Part shown: piece after piece, positions 42,266 through 51,179 of the stretch | Layout of the letters: each line of letters starts with the position of its first letter | How positions within the stretch are numbered: the first letter of the stretch is position 1 | Assembly: GCA_016124255.1 (NCBI GenBank) | Contig: WGOB01000055.1 | Coordinates: 1 to 64,000 of the forward strand | DNA: 64,000 bases | Reading direction: 5' to 3' | DNA from: Alphaproteobacteria bacterium | GTDB lineage: Bacteria > Pseudomonadota > Alphaproteobacteria > Caulobacterales > Aquidulcibacteraceae | Translations under genes and position numbers: made by a program | Notes under the pieces: model-generated | The model's database searches: none | The model's input: the letters and a program-made list of their open reading frames with translations, nothing else | Told to the model about the DNA's origin: nothing

Positions 42266-43362
42266 TCGCGCGTTGCGCGCTCCGTCCCCTCAGTCACGCT
42301 GCGCGCGACAACTCCCCCGCACGCGGGGGCGCAACGCTTCTTTGCGCGTTGCTTGCGCTTCTGTTGGTCGGTCATCCTGCGGCGCAGGAGGCGCCGCGGT
42401 GGTCGATCGCGATCCATGGCGGGGCGGGCGTCATCGAGCGCGCGCAACTCGATGCGGAGACGGAGGCGCGGTATCGTTCGGCGCTGTCAGAGGCGCTGGC
42501 CGTCGGTGCGGGCGTTCTGGAGAGCGAAGGATCGGCGCTCGACGCCGTTGAAGCGGTCATCACGCGCATGGAGGACGATCCGCTGTTCAACGCGGGCCGC
42601 GGCGCCGTGTTCACGGCGGAAGGCCGCAACGAACTCGACGCCTCGATCATGGATGGGCGCACCCGCGCGGCCGGCGCTGTCGCCGGCGTCACGCGCACGC
42701 GGCATCCGATCTCGCTCGCGCGCGCGGCGATGGAGCGCTCGCCCCACGTGATGCTGATCGGGGAGGGCGCGGAGGCGTTTGCGCGGTCGCAGGGGTTGGA
42801 GGAGGTCGCGCCGTCGTATTTCTTCACGGCGCGGCGCTGGCGGCAGCTTGAGGAGAACTTGCAGCGGCAGGGATTGCCGATTCCCGCGCGGCCCGAGGGC
42901 GCGACGGACGAAGGCGCGGCGCTCCTGCTGGACGATCACCAGTTCGGCACGGTGGGCGTCGTCGCGTTCGATGCGCATGGGAATCTCGCGGCGGGCACGT
43001 CCACGGGCGGGACGACGGGAAAGCGCTGGGGGCGCGTGGGCGATACGCCCGTCATCGGCGCGGGGACCTATGCGCAGAACGGCGTGTGCGCGGTCTCCGC
43101 GACGGGGACGGGGGAGTACTTCATCCGGCTGTCCGTCGCGCGGCGCATCTGCGATCTGATCGAATTGCAGGATCGCGGCGCGCAGGCGGCCGCTGACGCC
43201 GTGGTGCAGGGCGAGCTGACGGCGATGGGCGGCGACGGCGGCGTGATCGTGCTCGACGGCGTCGGGCGCGCCGCGTGGAGCATGAACACGCCCGGCATGT
43301 ATCGCGCGCGCCAGGCGGCGGGCGGCGCGCCGGTGGTGCAGATCTTTGCGGACGAACGATAA
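42262..43362 (+). CDS. Exported isoaspartyl peptidase / type-III L-asparaginase
   Basis: 366 residues. Ntn-hydrolase precursor: IAIHGGAGVIERAQL at the N-terminus of the mature protein, FNAGRGAVFTAEGRNELDAS, and the autocleavage site DDHQFGTVGVVAFD with nucleophile T230, splitting alpha and beta subunits. A signal peptide-like segment (LLCALLALLLVGHPAAQ, about 27-42) suggests a periplasmic enzyme. It is coupled to hpd but has no obvious role in tyrosine breakdown. Possibly it supplies amino acids from peptides. Confidence 0.9.
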   Translation: MIARCALRPLSHAARDNSPARGGATLLCALLALLLVGHPAAQEAPRWSIAIHGGAGVIERAQLDAETEARYRSALSEALAVGAGVLESEGSALDAVEAVITRMEDDPLFNAGRGAVFTAEGRNELDASIMDGRTRAAGAVAGVTRTRHPISLARAAMERSPHVMLIGEGAEAFARSQGLEEVAPSYFFTARRWRQLEENLQRQGLPIPARPEGATDEGAALLLDDHQFGTVGVVAFDAHGNLAAGTSTGGTTGKRWGRVGDTPVIGAGTYAQNGVCAVSATGTGEYFIRLSVARRICDLIELQDRGAQAAADAVVQGELTAMGGDGGVIVLDGVGRAAWSMNTPGMYRARQAAGGAPVVQIFADER

Positions 43363-43380
43363 TGAAATCGACCCATTCCT

Positions 43381-43422
43381 CCGTCATTCCGGGTTCTCGC
43401 TTCGCGAGCCCCGGAATGACGG
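43381..43422. repeat. REP-like palindrome (CGTCATTCCGG type)
   Basis: A 42-bp nested inverted repeat. The outer 13-bp arms CCGTCATTCCGGG / CCCGGAATGACGG enclose an inner CTCGC-TTC-GCGAG hairpin. Elements with CGTCATTCCGG arms are dispersed in many alphaproteobacterial genomes. It lies inside the tyrosine operon, in the only sizeable gap (between the asparaginase and the VOC gene), and could attenuate transcription or protect mRNA ends. Confidence 0.8.
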
Positions 43423-43455
43423 ATGGGGATGGGCGCATGGTTGAGGAGTAGCGCG

Positions 43456-44022
43456 ATGTCGCTCCAAGGCATTCATCACGTCGCCTATCGCTGCAAGGAC
43501 GCGAAGGAGACGGTTGAGTTCTATCGCGACGTGATGGGGATGGAGTTCACCGTTGCGTTTGCGGAGGATCATGTACCGTCCACCGGCGAATATGATCCCT
43601 ACATGCACGTTTTCCTCGACGCCGGCGGGGGAAACGTGCTCGCATTCTTCGAACTTCCGCAGCAGAAGTCGATGGGGCGTGACGAGAACACGCCGCAATG
43701 GGTGCAGCACATCGCGTTCAAGGTGGACACGATGGAGGCGCTTCTGGCCGCGAAGGCGAAGGCCGAGGCCAAGGGGCTCGACGTGCTGGGCCCTACCGAT
43801 CACGGCATCTTCAAGTCGATCTATTTCTTCGATCCGAACGGCCATCGCCTGGAGGTGACGACGGATACCGGCACGCCCGAGGAGCTGGCGGAGCTGAAGC
43901 GCGTCGCGCCGCTGATGCTGGAGGAATGGAGCCGCACCAAGAAGGCGCCGCAGCATGCGGCGTGGCTGCATGAGAAGGCGCGCGCCGCGCACACGGCGGC
44001 GAAGGCGCGGCTCGGCGAATGA
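43456..44022 (+). CDS. VOC-family (glyoxalase/extradiol-dioxygenase-like) protein
   Basis: 188 residues from ATG 43456, 9 bp after GAGGAG. A single VOC module duplicated internally: GIHHVAYRCKDAKETVEFYR, ending AFFELP; then WVQHIAFKVDT, ending YFFDPNGHRLEVTT. The His and Glu positions in each half (IHHVAY/FFELP, VQHIAF/HRLEV) can build a metal site. A C-terminal helical extension follows. It may be a lyase, isomerase or dioxygenase of the aromatic pathway; it is too different from HPPD to be a second copy. Confidence 0.8.
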   Translation: MSLQGIHHVAYRCKDAKETVEFYRDVMGMEFTVAFAEDHVPSTGEYDPYMHVFLDAGGGNVLAFFELPQQKSMGRDENTPQWVQHIAFKVDTMEALLAAKAKAEAKGLDVLGPTDHGIFKSIYFFDPNGHRLEVTTDTGTPEELAELKRVAPLMLEEWSRTKKAPQHAAWLHEKARAAHTAAKARLGE

Positions 44023-44315
44023 CGCTCGTGATTTTGCGGATCGCGCTTGATCCGCACCATTGGCGGGCGGAGGACAAAGCCGGCTGGGCGCTCTCGCTGA
44101 TCGGCATGGCGCAGGTGGCGGCCCCGCAAATTCTGCATACGGATCGTTACGAGATCGGCGATACGATCGTCACCGTGCACATGTGGAGCAAGGAGCCGCC
44201 CAAGCGGATCGCGAAGATCCTGCGCGATCACGAGAGCTTCCGGCGCCTGCGCACCCGCATCGCCGATCTCGGCGCGCGGGCCGATTTCGACATCGAGGAC
44301 GAGGAGGCGGCATGA
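44019..44315 (+). CDS. Hypothetical protein in the tyrosine operon
   Basis: 98 residues, overlapping its neighbours at both ends by ATGA, so surely translated. It opens MTLVILRIALDPHHWRAEDK and contains VHMWSKEPPKRIAKILRDHE. Soluble, no cysteines, no signal peptide. I do not recognise the family; it may be a small regulatory or chaperone-like partner of the adjacent VOC or cupin protein. Confidence 0.65.
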   Translation: MTLVILRIALDPHHWRAEDKAGWALSLIGMAQVAAPQILHTDRYEIGDTIVTVHMWSKEPPKRIAKILRDHESFRRLRTRIADLGARADFDIEDEEAA

Positions 44316-44683
44316 GCGAGGCGCAGGAGGGCGGGCTTGAGGCCAAGTTCGCCGCGTTTAGCGAGCACTGGCGCCCGAAAGTTGTCGCCGCGCTGAATGG
44401 CCAGGAGGTAAAGGCGGTCAAGGTGCAGGGCGTCTTCCCGTGGCATTCGCATGCCGCGTGCGAGGAAATGTTCCTGGTGTGGAAGGGCCGCTTCCGGGTG
44501 GAGTTCCGTGACCGTGTCGTGGAGATGGGGCCGGGCGAGTACATCGTCGTGCCGCGCGGCGTGGAGCATCGCACCGCTGCCGACGACGAAGCCGAGGTGC
44601 TGATCTTTGAGCCGGCAGAGGTGGTGCACACCGGCGACGAGCCGCCTTCGGCGTTCACTGCGCCGAACGGCGTGCGCGCATGA
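44312..44683 (+). CDS. Small cupin-domain protein
   Basis: 123 residues. Cupin motif 1 as FPWHSHAACEEMFLVWKGRF (metal ligands His, His, Glu) and motif 2 as VVPRGVEHRTAADDEAEVLI with the last His. Single-domain cupins bind a metal and a small ligand. At 123 residues it is far too short to be homogentisate 1,2-dioxygenase (about 430 aa), although it occupies the place where that gene might be expected. Confidence 0.85.
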   Translation: MSEAQEGGLEAKFAAFSEHWRPKVVAALNGQEVKAVKVQGVFPWHSHAACEEMFLVWKGRFRVEFRDRVVEMGPGEYIVVPRGVEHRTAADDEAEVLIFEPAEVVHTGDEPPSAFTAPNGVRA

Positions 44684-45102
44684 TCCGCGTGACGCCCGCG
44701 CTTGCGATCGACGACGAGGAATTGCACCTGACGTTCGTGCGCGCCTCGGGACCCGGCGGGCAGAACGTCAACAAGGTCTCCACCGCCGCGCACTTGCGCT
44801 TCGACGCCGCCAACAGCGAGACGCTGCCGGAGGAGATCAAGACGAAGCTGATCGCGATCGCGGGAACGCGCGCCACCAAGGACGGCGTGATCGTAATCCA
44901 CGCCGACCGCTTCCGCACGCAGGAGCGCAATCGCGACGACGCGGTGGCGCGGCTCATCGCGCTGATCGCACAAGCCGCGCACAAGCCCAAGCCGCGCAAG
45001 ACGACGCGGCCGACGGCGGCGTCGCGCGAGCGGCGCCTCGATTCGAAGGCCCGCCGCGGACGGATCAAAGCCGAGCGCGGCGGCAAAGTGGAGTATGATT
45101 GA
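44680..45102 (+). CDS. arfB: Ribosome-rescue peptidyl-tRNA hydrolase ArfB (YaeJ)
   Basis: 140 residues. GGQ motif G26-G27-Q28 in RASGPGGQNVNKVSTAAHLR, followed by a basic C-terminal tail (KPKPRKTTRPTAASRERRLD) that enters the empty mRNA channel of stalled ribosomes. Length and architecture match ArfB rather than RF1/RF2. Overlaps the cupin gene by ATGA and the next gene by one base. Confidence 0.95.
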   Translation: MIRVTPALAIDDEELHLTFVRASGPGGQNVNKVSTAAHLRFDAANSETLPEEIKTKLIAIAGTRATKDGVIVIHADRFRTQERNRDDAVARLIALIAQAAHKPKPRKTTRPTAASRERRLDSKARRGRIKAERGGKVEYD

Positions 45103-45692
45103 TGCCGCTGGTTGATCCGCTCCCGGGCGACGCCTCCGCTGAAGTCGCGGAACTCGCTAAATTCTTCAACGAGACGCTCGGCTTTCCACCGAACAGCGTG
45201 CTGACGATGCAGCGGCGCCCGGAGATCGCCAAGGCGTTCATCAATCTCAACAAAGCGGTGATGACGAACGAAGCGCGGGTCACGTCCGAACAGAAACGGC
45301 TGATCGGGTATGTCGCCAGCCTCACCGCCGGTTGCCGCTATTGCCAAGCGCATACGGCGCTCGCGGCGCAGCGCTACGGCGCCAGCAATGTGCGGGTGGC
45401 GGAGGTCTGGAATTATGAACGCAGCGACCTCTTTACGCCGGCCGAGAAAGCCGCGCTGGCGTTTGCACAAGCGGCGTCGTCCGTGCCCAACGCGGTCGAC
45501 GACGCAATCGCGCGCGACCTGAAGGCGCATTGGAGCGATGACGAGATCGTGGAGATTCTCGGCGTCGTGGCATTGTTCGGCTACCTGAACCGCTGGAACG
45601 ATTCGATGGCGACGACGCTGGAGCCCGGCGCCGAAGCCGCGGGCCGCGCGCACCTGCGGGACGCCGGCTGGACGAAGGGCAAGCACACATGA
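45102..45692 (+). CDS. Carboxymuconolactone-decarboxylase/AhpD-like protein
   Basis: 196 residues from ATG 45102; an in-frame TTG three bases earlier is less likely. The redox motif CRYC-x2-H (C78, C81, H84 in TAGCRYCQAHTALAAQRYG) places it with AhpD-like peroxidase-related proteins. LTPAEKAALAFAQAAS-type helices (FTPAEKAALAFAQAAS) follow. Peroxide or lipoyl-linked disulfide chemistry is likely; role in the operon unknown. Confidence 0.85.
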   Translation: MPLVDPLPGDASAEVAELAKFFNETLGFPPNSVLTMQRRPEIAKAFINLNKAVMTNEARVTSEQKRLIGYVASLTAGCRYCQAHTALAAQRYGASNVRVAEVWNYERSDLFTPAEKAALAFAQAASSVPNAVDDAIARDLKAHWSDDEIVEILGVVALFGYLNRWNDSMATTLEPGAEAAGRAHLRDAGWTKGKHT

Positions 45693-46696
45693 AACTCGCT
45701 TCGCTTAAACATGGGCGGGACGGCCGCCTCGTGGTGGTGTCGGACGATCTCGCCTGGTGCACGGACGCCTCGTTGGTCGCGCCGACGCTGCAGGCCGCGC
45801 TGGATGATTGGGCGACGATCGAACCGAGGCTGCGCGCGCTGGCGGAAAGCCTTGCGCACGACAGCGTGCCGAAGGAGCGCTTCCACGAGCGGGCGTGCGC
45901 ATCGCCGCTGCCGCGCGCGTATCAGTGGGCGGACGGCTCCGCGTATGTGAACCACGTCGAACTCGTGCGCAAAGCGCGCGGCGCGGAGATGCCGGCGAGC
46001 TTCTGGACCGATCCGTTGATGTATCAGGGCGGCAGCGACACGTTCCTTGGGCCGCGCGACGCGATCCCGCTCGGCGACGAGGCGTGGGGCTGCGATTGCG
46101 AGGCAGAGATCGCGGTGATCACCGATGACGCGCCGATGGGCGTCGACGCGGAGACCGCGCGCGGCCACATCAAGCTGGTAATGCTGGTGAACGACGTCTC
46201 GCTGCGCAATCTGATCCCGAACGAATTGGCGAAGGGCTTCGGCTTCTTCCAGGCGAAGCCGTCGTCGGCGTTCTCGCCGGTCGCCGTCACGCCGGATGCG
46301 CTGGGCGCGGCGTGGCGAGAGGGCAAGCTGCACCGCCCGCTGTTGACGCGGATCAACGGCGCGGCGTTGGGACAACCCAATGCCGGGGCGGAGATGACGT
46401 TCGATTTCGGCCAACTCGTCGCGCATGCGGCGAAGACGCGCGCGCTCGGTGCGGGAACGATCGTCGGCTCGGGCACCGTGTCGAACCGCGATCCGGATGG
46501 ATCGCCAGGACGCCCCGTCGCCGAGGGCGGGCTCGGCTATTCCTGCATCGCTGAATTGCGCACGGTCGAGACCATCCGCACCGGCGCGCCGCAGACGCCG
46601 TTCCTGAAGCATGGCGACCGCGTCGAGATCGAGATGCAGGACGAGGCGGGCCATTCGATCTTCGGACGGATCGAGCAGGACGTCATGTTGCGATGA
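45689..46696 (+). CDS. fahA: Fumarylacetoacetate hydrolase
   Basis: 335 residues. FAH fold with PLMYQGGSDTFLGPRDAIPL and the metal-site acids in WGCDCEAEIAVITDD; KLVMLVNDVSLRNLIPNE and SGTVSNRDPDGSPGRP are typical of the bacterial FAH of this size. It splits fumarylacetoacetate to fumarate and acetoacetate, the last step of tyrosine catabolism. Overlaps the AhpD-like gene by ATGA and closes the operon. Confidence 0.95.
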   Translation: MKLASLKHGRDGRLVVVSDDLAWCTDASLVAPTLQAALDDWATIEPRLRALAESLAHDSVPKERFHERACASPLPRAYQWADGSAYVNHVELVRKARGAEMPASFWTDPLMYQGGSDTFLGPRDAIPLGDEAWGCDCEAEIAVITDDAPMGVDAETARGHIKLVMLVNDVSLRNLIPNELAKGFGFFQAKPSSAFSPVAVTPDALGAAWREGKLHRPLLTRINGAALGQPNAGAEMTFDFGQLVAHAAKTRALGAGTIVGSGTVSNRDPDGSPGRPVAEGGLGYSCIAELRTVETIRTGAPQTPFLKHGDRVEIEMQDEAGHSIFGRIEQDVMLR

Positions 46697-46796
46697 AGGG
46701 CGATCCGCCGCGCTTGCGCGGGAGAAGGCGGGTCGGTTGAATGGTCGAGACGACGACGCGCAGCGTAACGGCGCGCGCACGCTAGGGGAGACGAGA

Positions 46797-48872
46797 ATGA
46801 AAGCATTGCTTCGCAGCGCCGGTGCGCTTGGGCTTCTTTTGGCGGCGCCGTTCGTCGCGCCCGCCCAAGCGGAAGAGGGGATGTGGACGTTTGACAATTT
46901 CCCCTCCGATGAGGTTCGCGAAGCCTATGGGTGGGCGCCGGACCAGGCGTGGCTCGATCGGGTGCGGCTGGGCTCGGTGCGGCTGGAGGGCGGCTGCTCG
47001 GCCTCGATCGTCGGCGCGGAGGGGCTGGTGCAAACCAATCACCATTGCGTGGTCGATTGCGTGCAAAATTTCTCCAGCCCCGGCGAGAACGTCGTGCTCA
47101 CGGGCGTGCGCGCGATGTCGCGTGCGGAAGAGCGGCGCTGCGAAGGCATGGCTGCGCAGGTGTTGATGAACATCACCGATGTCACGCAGCGGATCGAGGG
47201 CGCAACCGCCGACGTCGATGCGCAGGGCTTCACCCGTGCACGCGACGCGGAGATCTCGCGCATCGAATCCGAATGCCGGGGCGAGGCGGCGGACAAGCGC
47301 TGCCAGGTCGTCACGCTCTATCAGGGTGGACAGTACAAGCTCTATGAGTACAAGCGCTTCGAGGATGTGCGCCTGGTGTTCGCGCCGGAACTCAACGCCG
47401 CGTTCTTCGGCGGCGATCCGGATAATTTCAACTTCCCGCGCTATTGCCTCGATGTCGCGTTCCTGCGGCTTTATGAGAACGATCGCCCGGCGCGCACGCC
47501 GAACCGGCTGCAGTGGCGGTCCGATCCGTTGCGTGATGGCGAGCTTGTGTTCATTTCCGGCAACCCAGGCTCCACCAGCCGGCAATTGACGGCCGCGCAG
47601 CTCGCGTTCCAGCGCGATCATTTCCTGCCGTGGCGGCTCTCTTATTTGTCCGAGTTGCGCGGGCGCCTGATCGCCTATTCCGCTCAAGGGCCCGAGCAGG
47701 CGCGGATCGCGTCGGATACGCTCTTCGGGGTGGAGAATGCATTCAAGGCGCTGACAGGGCGCCGGCTCGCACTCGCCGATCCTCAAGGTTTCGGCGTGGT
47801 CGAGGCGCGCGAGGCCAATCTCCTGCAGAGCGTCGCGTCGAGCGCGGATACGTCACAAACGCTGTCGGCGGCGTACGGCGACATCGCCGAGGCGACACAG
47901 ACCTTCCGCGGCTTCTATCTCGCGCATCAGTTCGCGGAAGTCCGGCTGGGCGGGGGATCGGAACTGATGTCCTGGGCGCGCGATCTTGTGCGCGCCGGCG
48001 ACGAGCGCGCCAAGCCGAACGCGGAACGTCTGCCGGCCTATACCGACGCGCGCATCGGCTCGGTGCGCCAGCGCGTGCTCGCGGAGACGCCGGTTGAAGG
48101 GGCGCTTGACGAGATACTGATCTCGTTCTGGCTCTCCAAGATGCGCGAGTATCTGACGGCGGACGATCCGCTCGTGCGCAAGGTGCTGGGCGAAGAGAGC
48201 CCCGAAGCGCTCGCGCATCGCCTCGTCAGCCAAACGAGGCTCGGCGATCCGGCGTTCCGGGCGCAATTGTGGGAAGGCGGCGCCGCGGCGATCGCCGCGT
48301 CCGACGATCCGCTGATCGTGTTCATCCGCGGCTGGGACGCCGATGCACGTGCGTTGAGGGCGCGCAATCTGCAGGAGGTCGAAGGCCCGGTCGCGCGGGC
48401 GCAGGAGCGCATCGCGCAGGCGCGCTTCCAGCAATACGGGCAGAGCCTTTATCCTGACGCGACGTTCACGCTGCGGCTGTCCTACGGGCGCATCGCCGGT
48501 TGGACCGAGCCTGGCGGACGCGAAGTGGCGCCGTTCACGACGATTTCCGGACTCTATGAGCGCGGGACGGGCGCCGATCCGTTCGCGATAACCCAGAGCT
48601 GGCTCGATGCGCGACCGCGGCTGAACCCCAACACGATCTTCAATGTGTCGACCACGAACGACATCATCGGCGGCAATTCGGGCAGCCCGCTGCTCGATCG
48701 CGGCGGGCGCGTCGTCGGCGCCGTGTTCGACGGCAACATCCATTCGCTTGGCGGCGAATATTTCTACGACGGCCGCCTCAACCGCTCGGTCGCGGTCGCC
48801 TCAACCGCGGTCGAAGAAGCGCTTGGCACGGTCTACGGCATGAACCACATCGTCCGCGAATTGCGGCGGTAA
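46797..48872 (+). CDS. S46-family exported dipeptidyl-peptidase (DPP7/DPP11-type)
   Basis: 691 residues from ATG 46797, after GGGGAG. Signal peptide cleaved after PAQA-EEG; the mature N-terminus GMWTFDNFP is the S46 hallmark. Catalytic His is in LVQTNHHCVVDC (about 83), Asp in GGDPDNFNFPRYCLD, Ser in TNDIIGGNSGSPLLD (about 627). The long helical insertion between them makes these aminopeptidases cut dipeptides from N-termini. Periplasmic peptide scavenging is likely; the P1 preference (hydrophobic or acidic) is not decided from sequence. Confidence 0.95.
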   Translation: MKALLRSAGALGLLLAAPFVAPAQAEEGMWTFDNFPSDEVREAYGWAPDQAWLDRVRLGSVRLEGGCSASIVGAEGLVQTNHHCVVDCVQNFSSPGENVVLTGVRAMSRAEERRCEGMAAQVLMNITDVTQRIEGATADVDAQGFTRARDAEISRIESECRGEAADKRCQVVTLYQGGQYKLYEYKRFEDVRLVFAPELNAAFFGGDPDNFNFPRYCLDVAFLRLYENDRPARTPNRLQWRSDPLRDGELVFISGNPGSTSRQLTAAQLAFQRDHFLPWRLSYLSELRGRLIAYSAQGPEQARIASDTLFGVENAFKALTGRRLALADPQGFGVVEAREANLLQSVASSADTSQTLSAAYGDIAEATQTFRGFYLAHQFAEVRLGGGSELMSWARDLVRAGDERAKPNAERLPAYTDARIGSVRQRVLAETPVEGALDEILISFWLSKMREYLTADDPLVRKVLGEESPEALAHRLVSQTRLGDPAFRAQLWEGGAAAIAASDDPLIVFIRGWDADARALRARNLQEVEGPVARAQERIAQARFQQYGQSLYPDATFTLRLSYGRIAGWTEPGGREVAPFTTISGLYERGTGADPFAITQSWLDARPRLNPNTIFNVSTTNDIIGGNSGSPLLDRGGRVVGAVFDGNIHSLGGEYFYDGRLNRSVAVASTAVEEALGTVYGMNHIVRELRR

Positions 48873-48889
48873 TGCCGCATCCGCTTTGA

Positions 48890-48916
48890 CCTCCCTCTTC
48901 AAGACGAAGAGGGAGG
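48890..48916. terminator. Bidirectional terminator hairpin
   Basis: A perfect 11-bp stem, CCTCCCTCTTC / GAAGAGGGAGG, with a 5-nt loop (AAGAC). It sits between the convergent S46 and M13 peptidase genes, 17 bp after one stop and 14 bp before the other. There is no long T tract, so its strength is uncertain, but position and symmetry suit termination from both sides. Confidence 0.65.
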
Positions 48917-48930
48917 CTGGACGCGGCGCA

Positions 48931-51030
48931 TCACCAGATCTGCACGCGCTGATCGGGCGCGAGATAAAGCGCGTCGTCGGCTTGCACGTCGAACGCGGCG
49001 TACCAGGCGTCGAGATTGCGGACGACGCCGTTCACGCGGTATTCGGCCGGCGAGTGCGGATCCGACAGCAATTGATTGCGCAGGCGCCCGTCGCGGATGA
49101 TCTGGCGCCACACTTGGCCCCATGCGAGGAAGAAGCGCTGGTCGCCGTTGAGGCCTTCGAGTTCCTGCGCCCGTACGCTCAATGGCGCTGAGAGTTCGTA
49201 GGCCTTGTGCGCGACCTGAAGCCCGCCCACGTCGCCGATGTTTTCGCCGAGTGTGAGGCGCCCGTTCACGGTCAGGCCTTCGAGCGGAGAGAAGGCGTTG
49301 TATTGCTCGGCCAGGCGATCGCCGAGCGCGGTGAAGCGCGCGACGTCGCCCTCGGTCCACCAATCGCGCAGCACGCCGCGCGCATCCGACTTGGCGCCCT
49401 GGTCGTCGAAGCCGTGGCCCATTTCGTGCCCGATCACGCCGCCGATGGCGCCGTAATTCACTGCGGGATCGGCGTGGGGATCGAAGAACGGCGCCTGTAG
49501 GATCGCGGCGGGGAACACGATCTCGTTGAACACCGGATTGTAGTAGGCGTTCACGGTTTGCGGGGTCATGCCCCATTCCTCGCGGTCGGTGCGCTGGTTC
49601 AGCCGCGCCACGCGGCGGCTCCAATCGAACACTGCGGCGCGGCGCACATTGCCGAACGCGTCGCCGCTGCGCACTTCGTACGCGGAATAATCGCGCCAGC
49701 GATCAGGATAGCCGATCTTCGGGCGGAATGCGGCGAGCTTCTCGCGCGCCACGACCTTGGTTTCCGCCGACATCCACGCGAGGCCGTCGATGCGTTCGCC
49801 ATAGGCGCGGCGGAGATTCTCCACGAGCGCCTGCATTTGCGCTTTCGCATCGGGCGTGAAGTGGCGGCGTACGTAGAGCTGGCCGACGGCTTCGCCGAGC
49901 GCGCCGTCGAGCGCCTGCACGGCGCGTTTCCAGCGCTCGCGCTGTTCGGGCTGGCCGTTGAGGCGCCGCCCGAAGAAATCGAAGCTCTCGTCGTCGAGCG
50001 GCTGGGGCAGCACGTGGGCGGCGTTGGTGAGATAGTGGAACGTCAAATACGCGCGCCAGGTCTCCACCGGCGTCGCCATCACCAGATCCGCGAGCGGGCG
50101 CATCGCGCTCAGCTCGCGGACGACGACGTCAGCGGCGCCGCCGAGGCCGGCGGCGTCGAGCGCTGCGTCGAACGGCAGGTTGGGCGCCAGCGCGCGCAGC
50201 TCGGCGCGGCTCATCTTGTTGTAGGTGCGCGAGCGGTCGCGCCGATCGGCGATCGGCCAATGGCGCTCGGCGATCTCTGTTTCCAGCGCCAGGATGGCGG
50301 CTGCGCTCACTTCCGCGTTTTGCTGGTTCGCCAGCGTCAGCATGCGCGCGATGTGGGCCTGGTAATCGGCGCGGATCTGCGGGAATTGTTCATCGGCGCG
50401 GCGATAATACTCCCGCTCCGGCAGGCCGAGGCCGGCATGGGTGACGAGCACGGCGTAGGCGTCTGGATCGCGCTGATCGAGCGAGATGAAGGCCGCGATC
50501 GGGAAGTTCACCGGCATGTCCGGCCGCGCGACGAGCGCCAGCACGTCGCGATGGGTGGCGAGCGCCGCGATCGCGTCGAGATCGCTCTGCGCGGGGCCAA
50601 GGCCGCGCGCATTGATGGCGCCGACGTCGTTGTAGGAATTGTAGAAGTCGGCGATCTTCTGCTCGACGCTGCCGGGCGCGCCGCCGGTCGCGGCGGTTTC
50701 TTCCACGATCACGCGCACGTCTTCTTCCGCCTTGGCGCGCAGGATGTCGAAGGCGCCCCAGCGCGTGCGGTCGGCCGGGATTTCGGTGTCGCGGATCCAG
50801 GTTCCGCTGCAATAGCGGAAGAAATCGTCTCCTGGATCGACGGTGAGATCGCGGGCGGAAAGATCGACGCCGAAGCTGCCGAGTTCCGGGCGCCCGCGCG
50901 CCGGCGTTGCAGTCTGTGCGCCCATCGGCGCGGATGCGCATGAGGCCAGAAGGAGCGCAAACGGCGAAGCGGCGAACACGCGCCGGGACATAGAGGGCGT
51001 GAATCGCGTCGGCATGATCTCAGACGGCAT
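48931..51030 (-). CDS. M13-family zinc metallopeptidase (PepO/neprilysin-like) lipoprotein
   Basis: 699 residues. N-terminal lipoprotein signal with lipobox LLASC (in VFAASPFALLLASCASAPMG). Zinc motif HExxH in VIGHEMGHGFDDQGAK with the third ligand Glu in LGENIGDVGGLQVA; the substrate-binding NAYYNPVFNEIVFPA segment and VNGVVRNLDAWYAAFDV near the end are M13 signatures. It acts outside the inner membrane on oligopeptides. Start ATG 51030 with GGGGAG upstream. Together with the convergent S46 gene it makes a peptide-degrading pair. Confidence 0.95.
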   Translation of the reverse strand: MPSEIMPTRFTPSMSRRVFAASPFALLLASCASAPMGAQTATPARGRPELGSFGVDLSARDLTVDPGDDFFRYCSGTWIRDTEIPADRTRWGAFDILRAKAEEDVRVIVEETAATGGAPGSVEQKIADFYNSYNDVGAINARGLGPAQSDLDAIAALATHRDVLALVARPDMPVNFPIAAFISLDQRDPDAYAVLVTHAGLGLPEREYYRRADEQFPQIRADYQAHIARMLTLANQQNAEVSAAAILALETEIAERHWPIADRRDRSRTYNKMSRAELRALAPNLPFDAALDAAGLGGAADVVVRELSAMRPLADLVMATPVETWRAYLTFHYLTNAAHVLPQPLDDESFDFFGRRLNGQPEQRERWKRAVQALDGALGEAVGQLYVRRHFTPDAKAQMQALVENLRRAYGERIDGLAWMSAETKVVAREKLAAFRPKIGYPDRWRDYSAYEVRSGDAFGNVRRAAVFDWSRRVARLNQRTDREEWGMTPQTVNAYYNPVFNEIVFPAAILQAPFFDPHADPAVNYGAIGGVIGHEMGHGFDDQGAKSDARGVLRDWWTEGDVARFTALGDRLAEQYNAFSPLEGLTVNGRLTLGENIGDVGGLQVAHKAYELSAPLSVRAQELEGLNGDQRFFLAWGQVWRQIIRDGRLRNQLLSDPHSPAEYRVNGVVRNLDAWYAAFDVQADDALYLAPDQRVQIW

Positions 51031-51179
51031 GATCTAACTCCCCGGCGCCGCGTCCGGCGCTGCATCGATGATCCGGAGTCAGACCATAGCGGGGGCCGCT
51101 GCGCTGCAAAACCCGCGTTCGTCGCAATGAAGGCGCGACCGCCGCCGCGCCTTCGCCTGCGAATTGCGTGATGCCGGCG

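Noticed and set aside
44312-44683. Cupin gene considered as the missing homogentisate dioxygenase
   Set aside because: 123 residues and a single cupin motif set; homogentisate dioxygenase is over three times longer.
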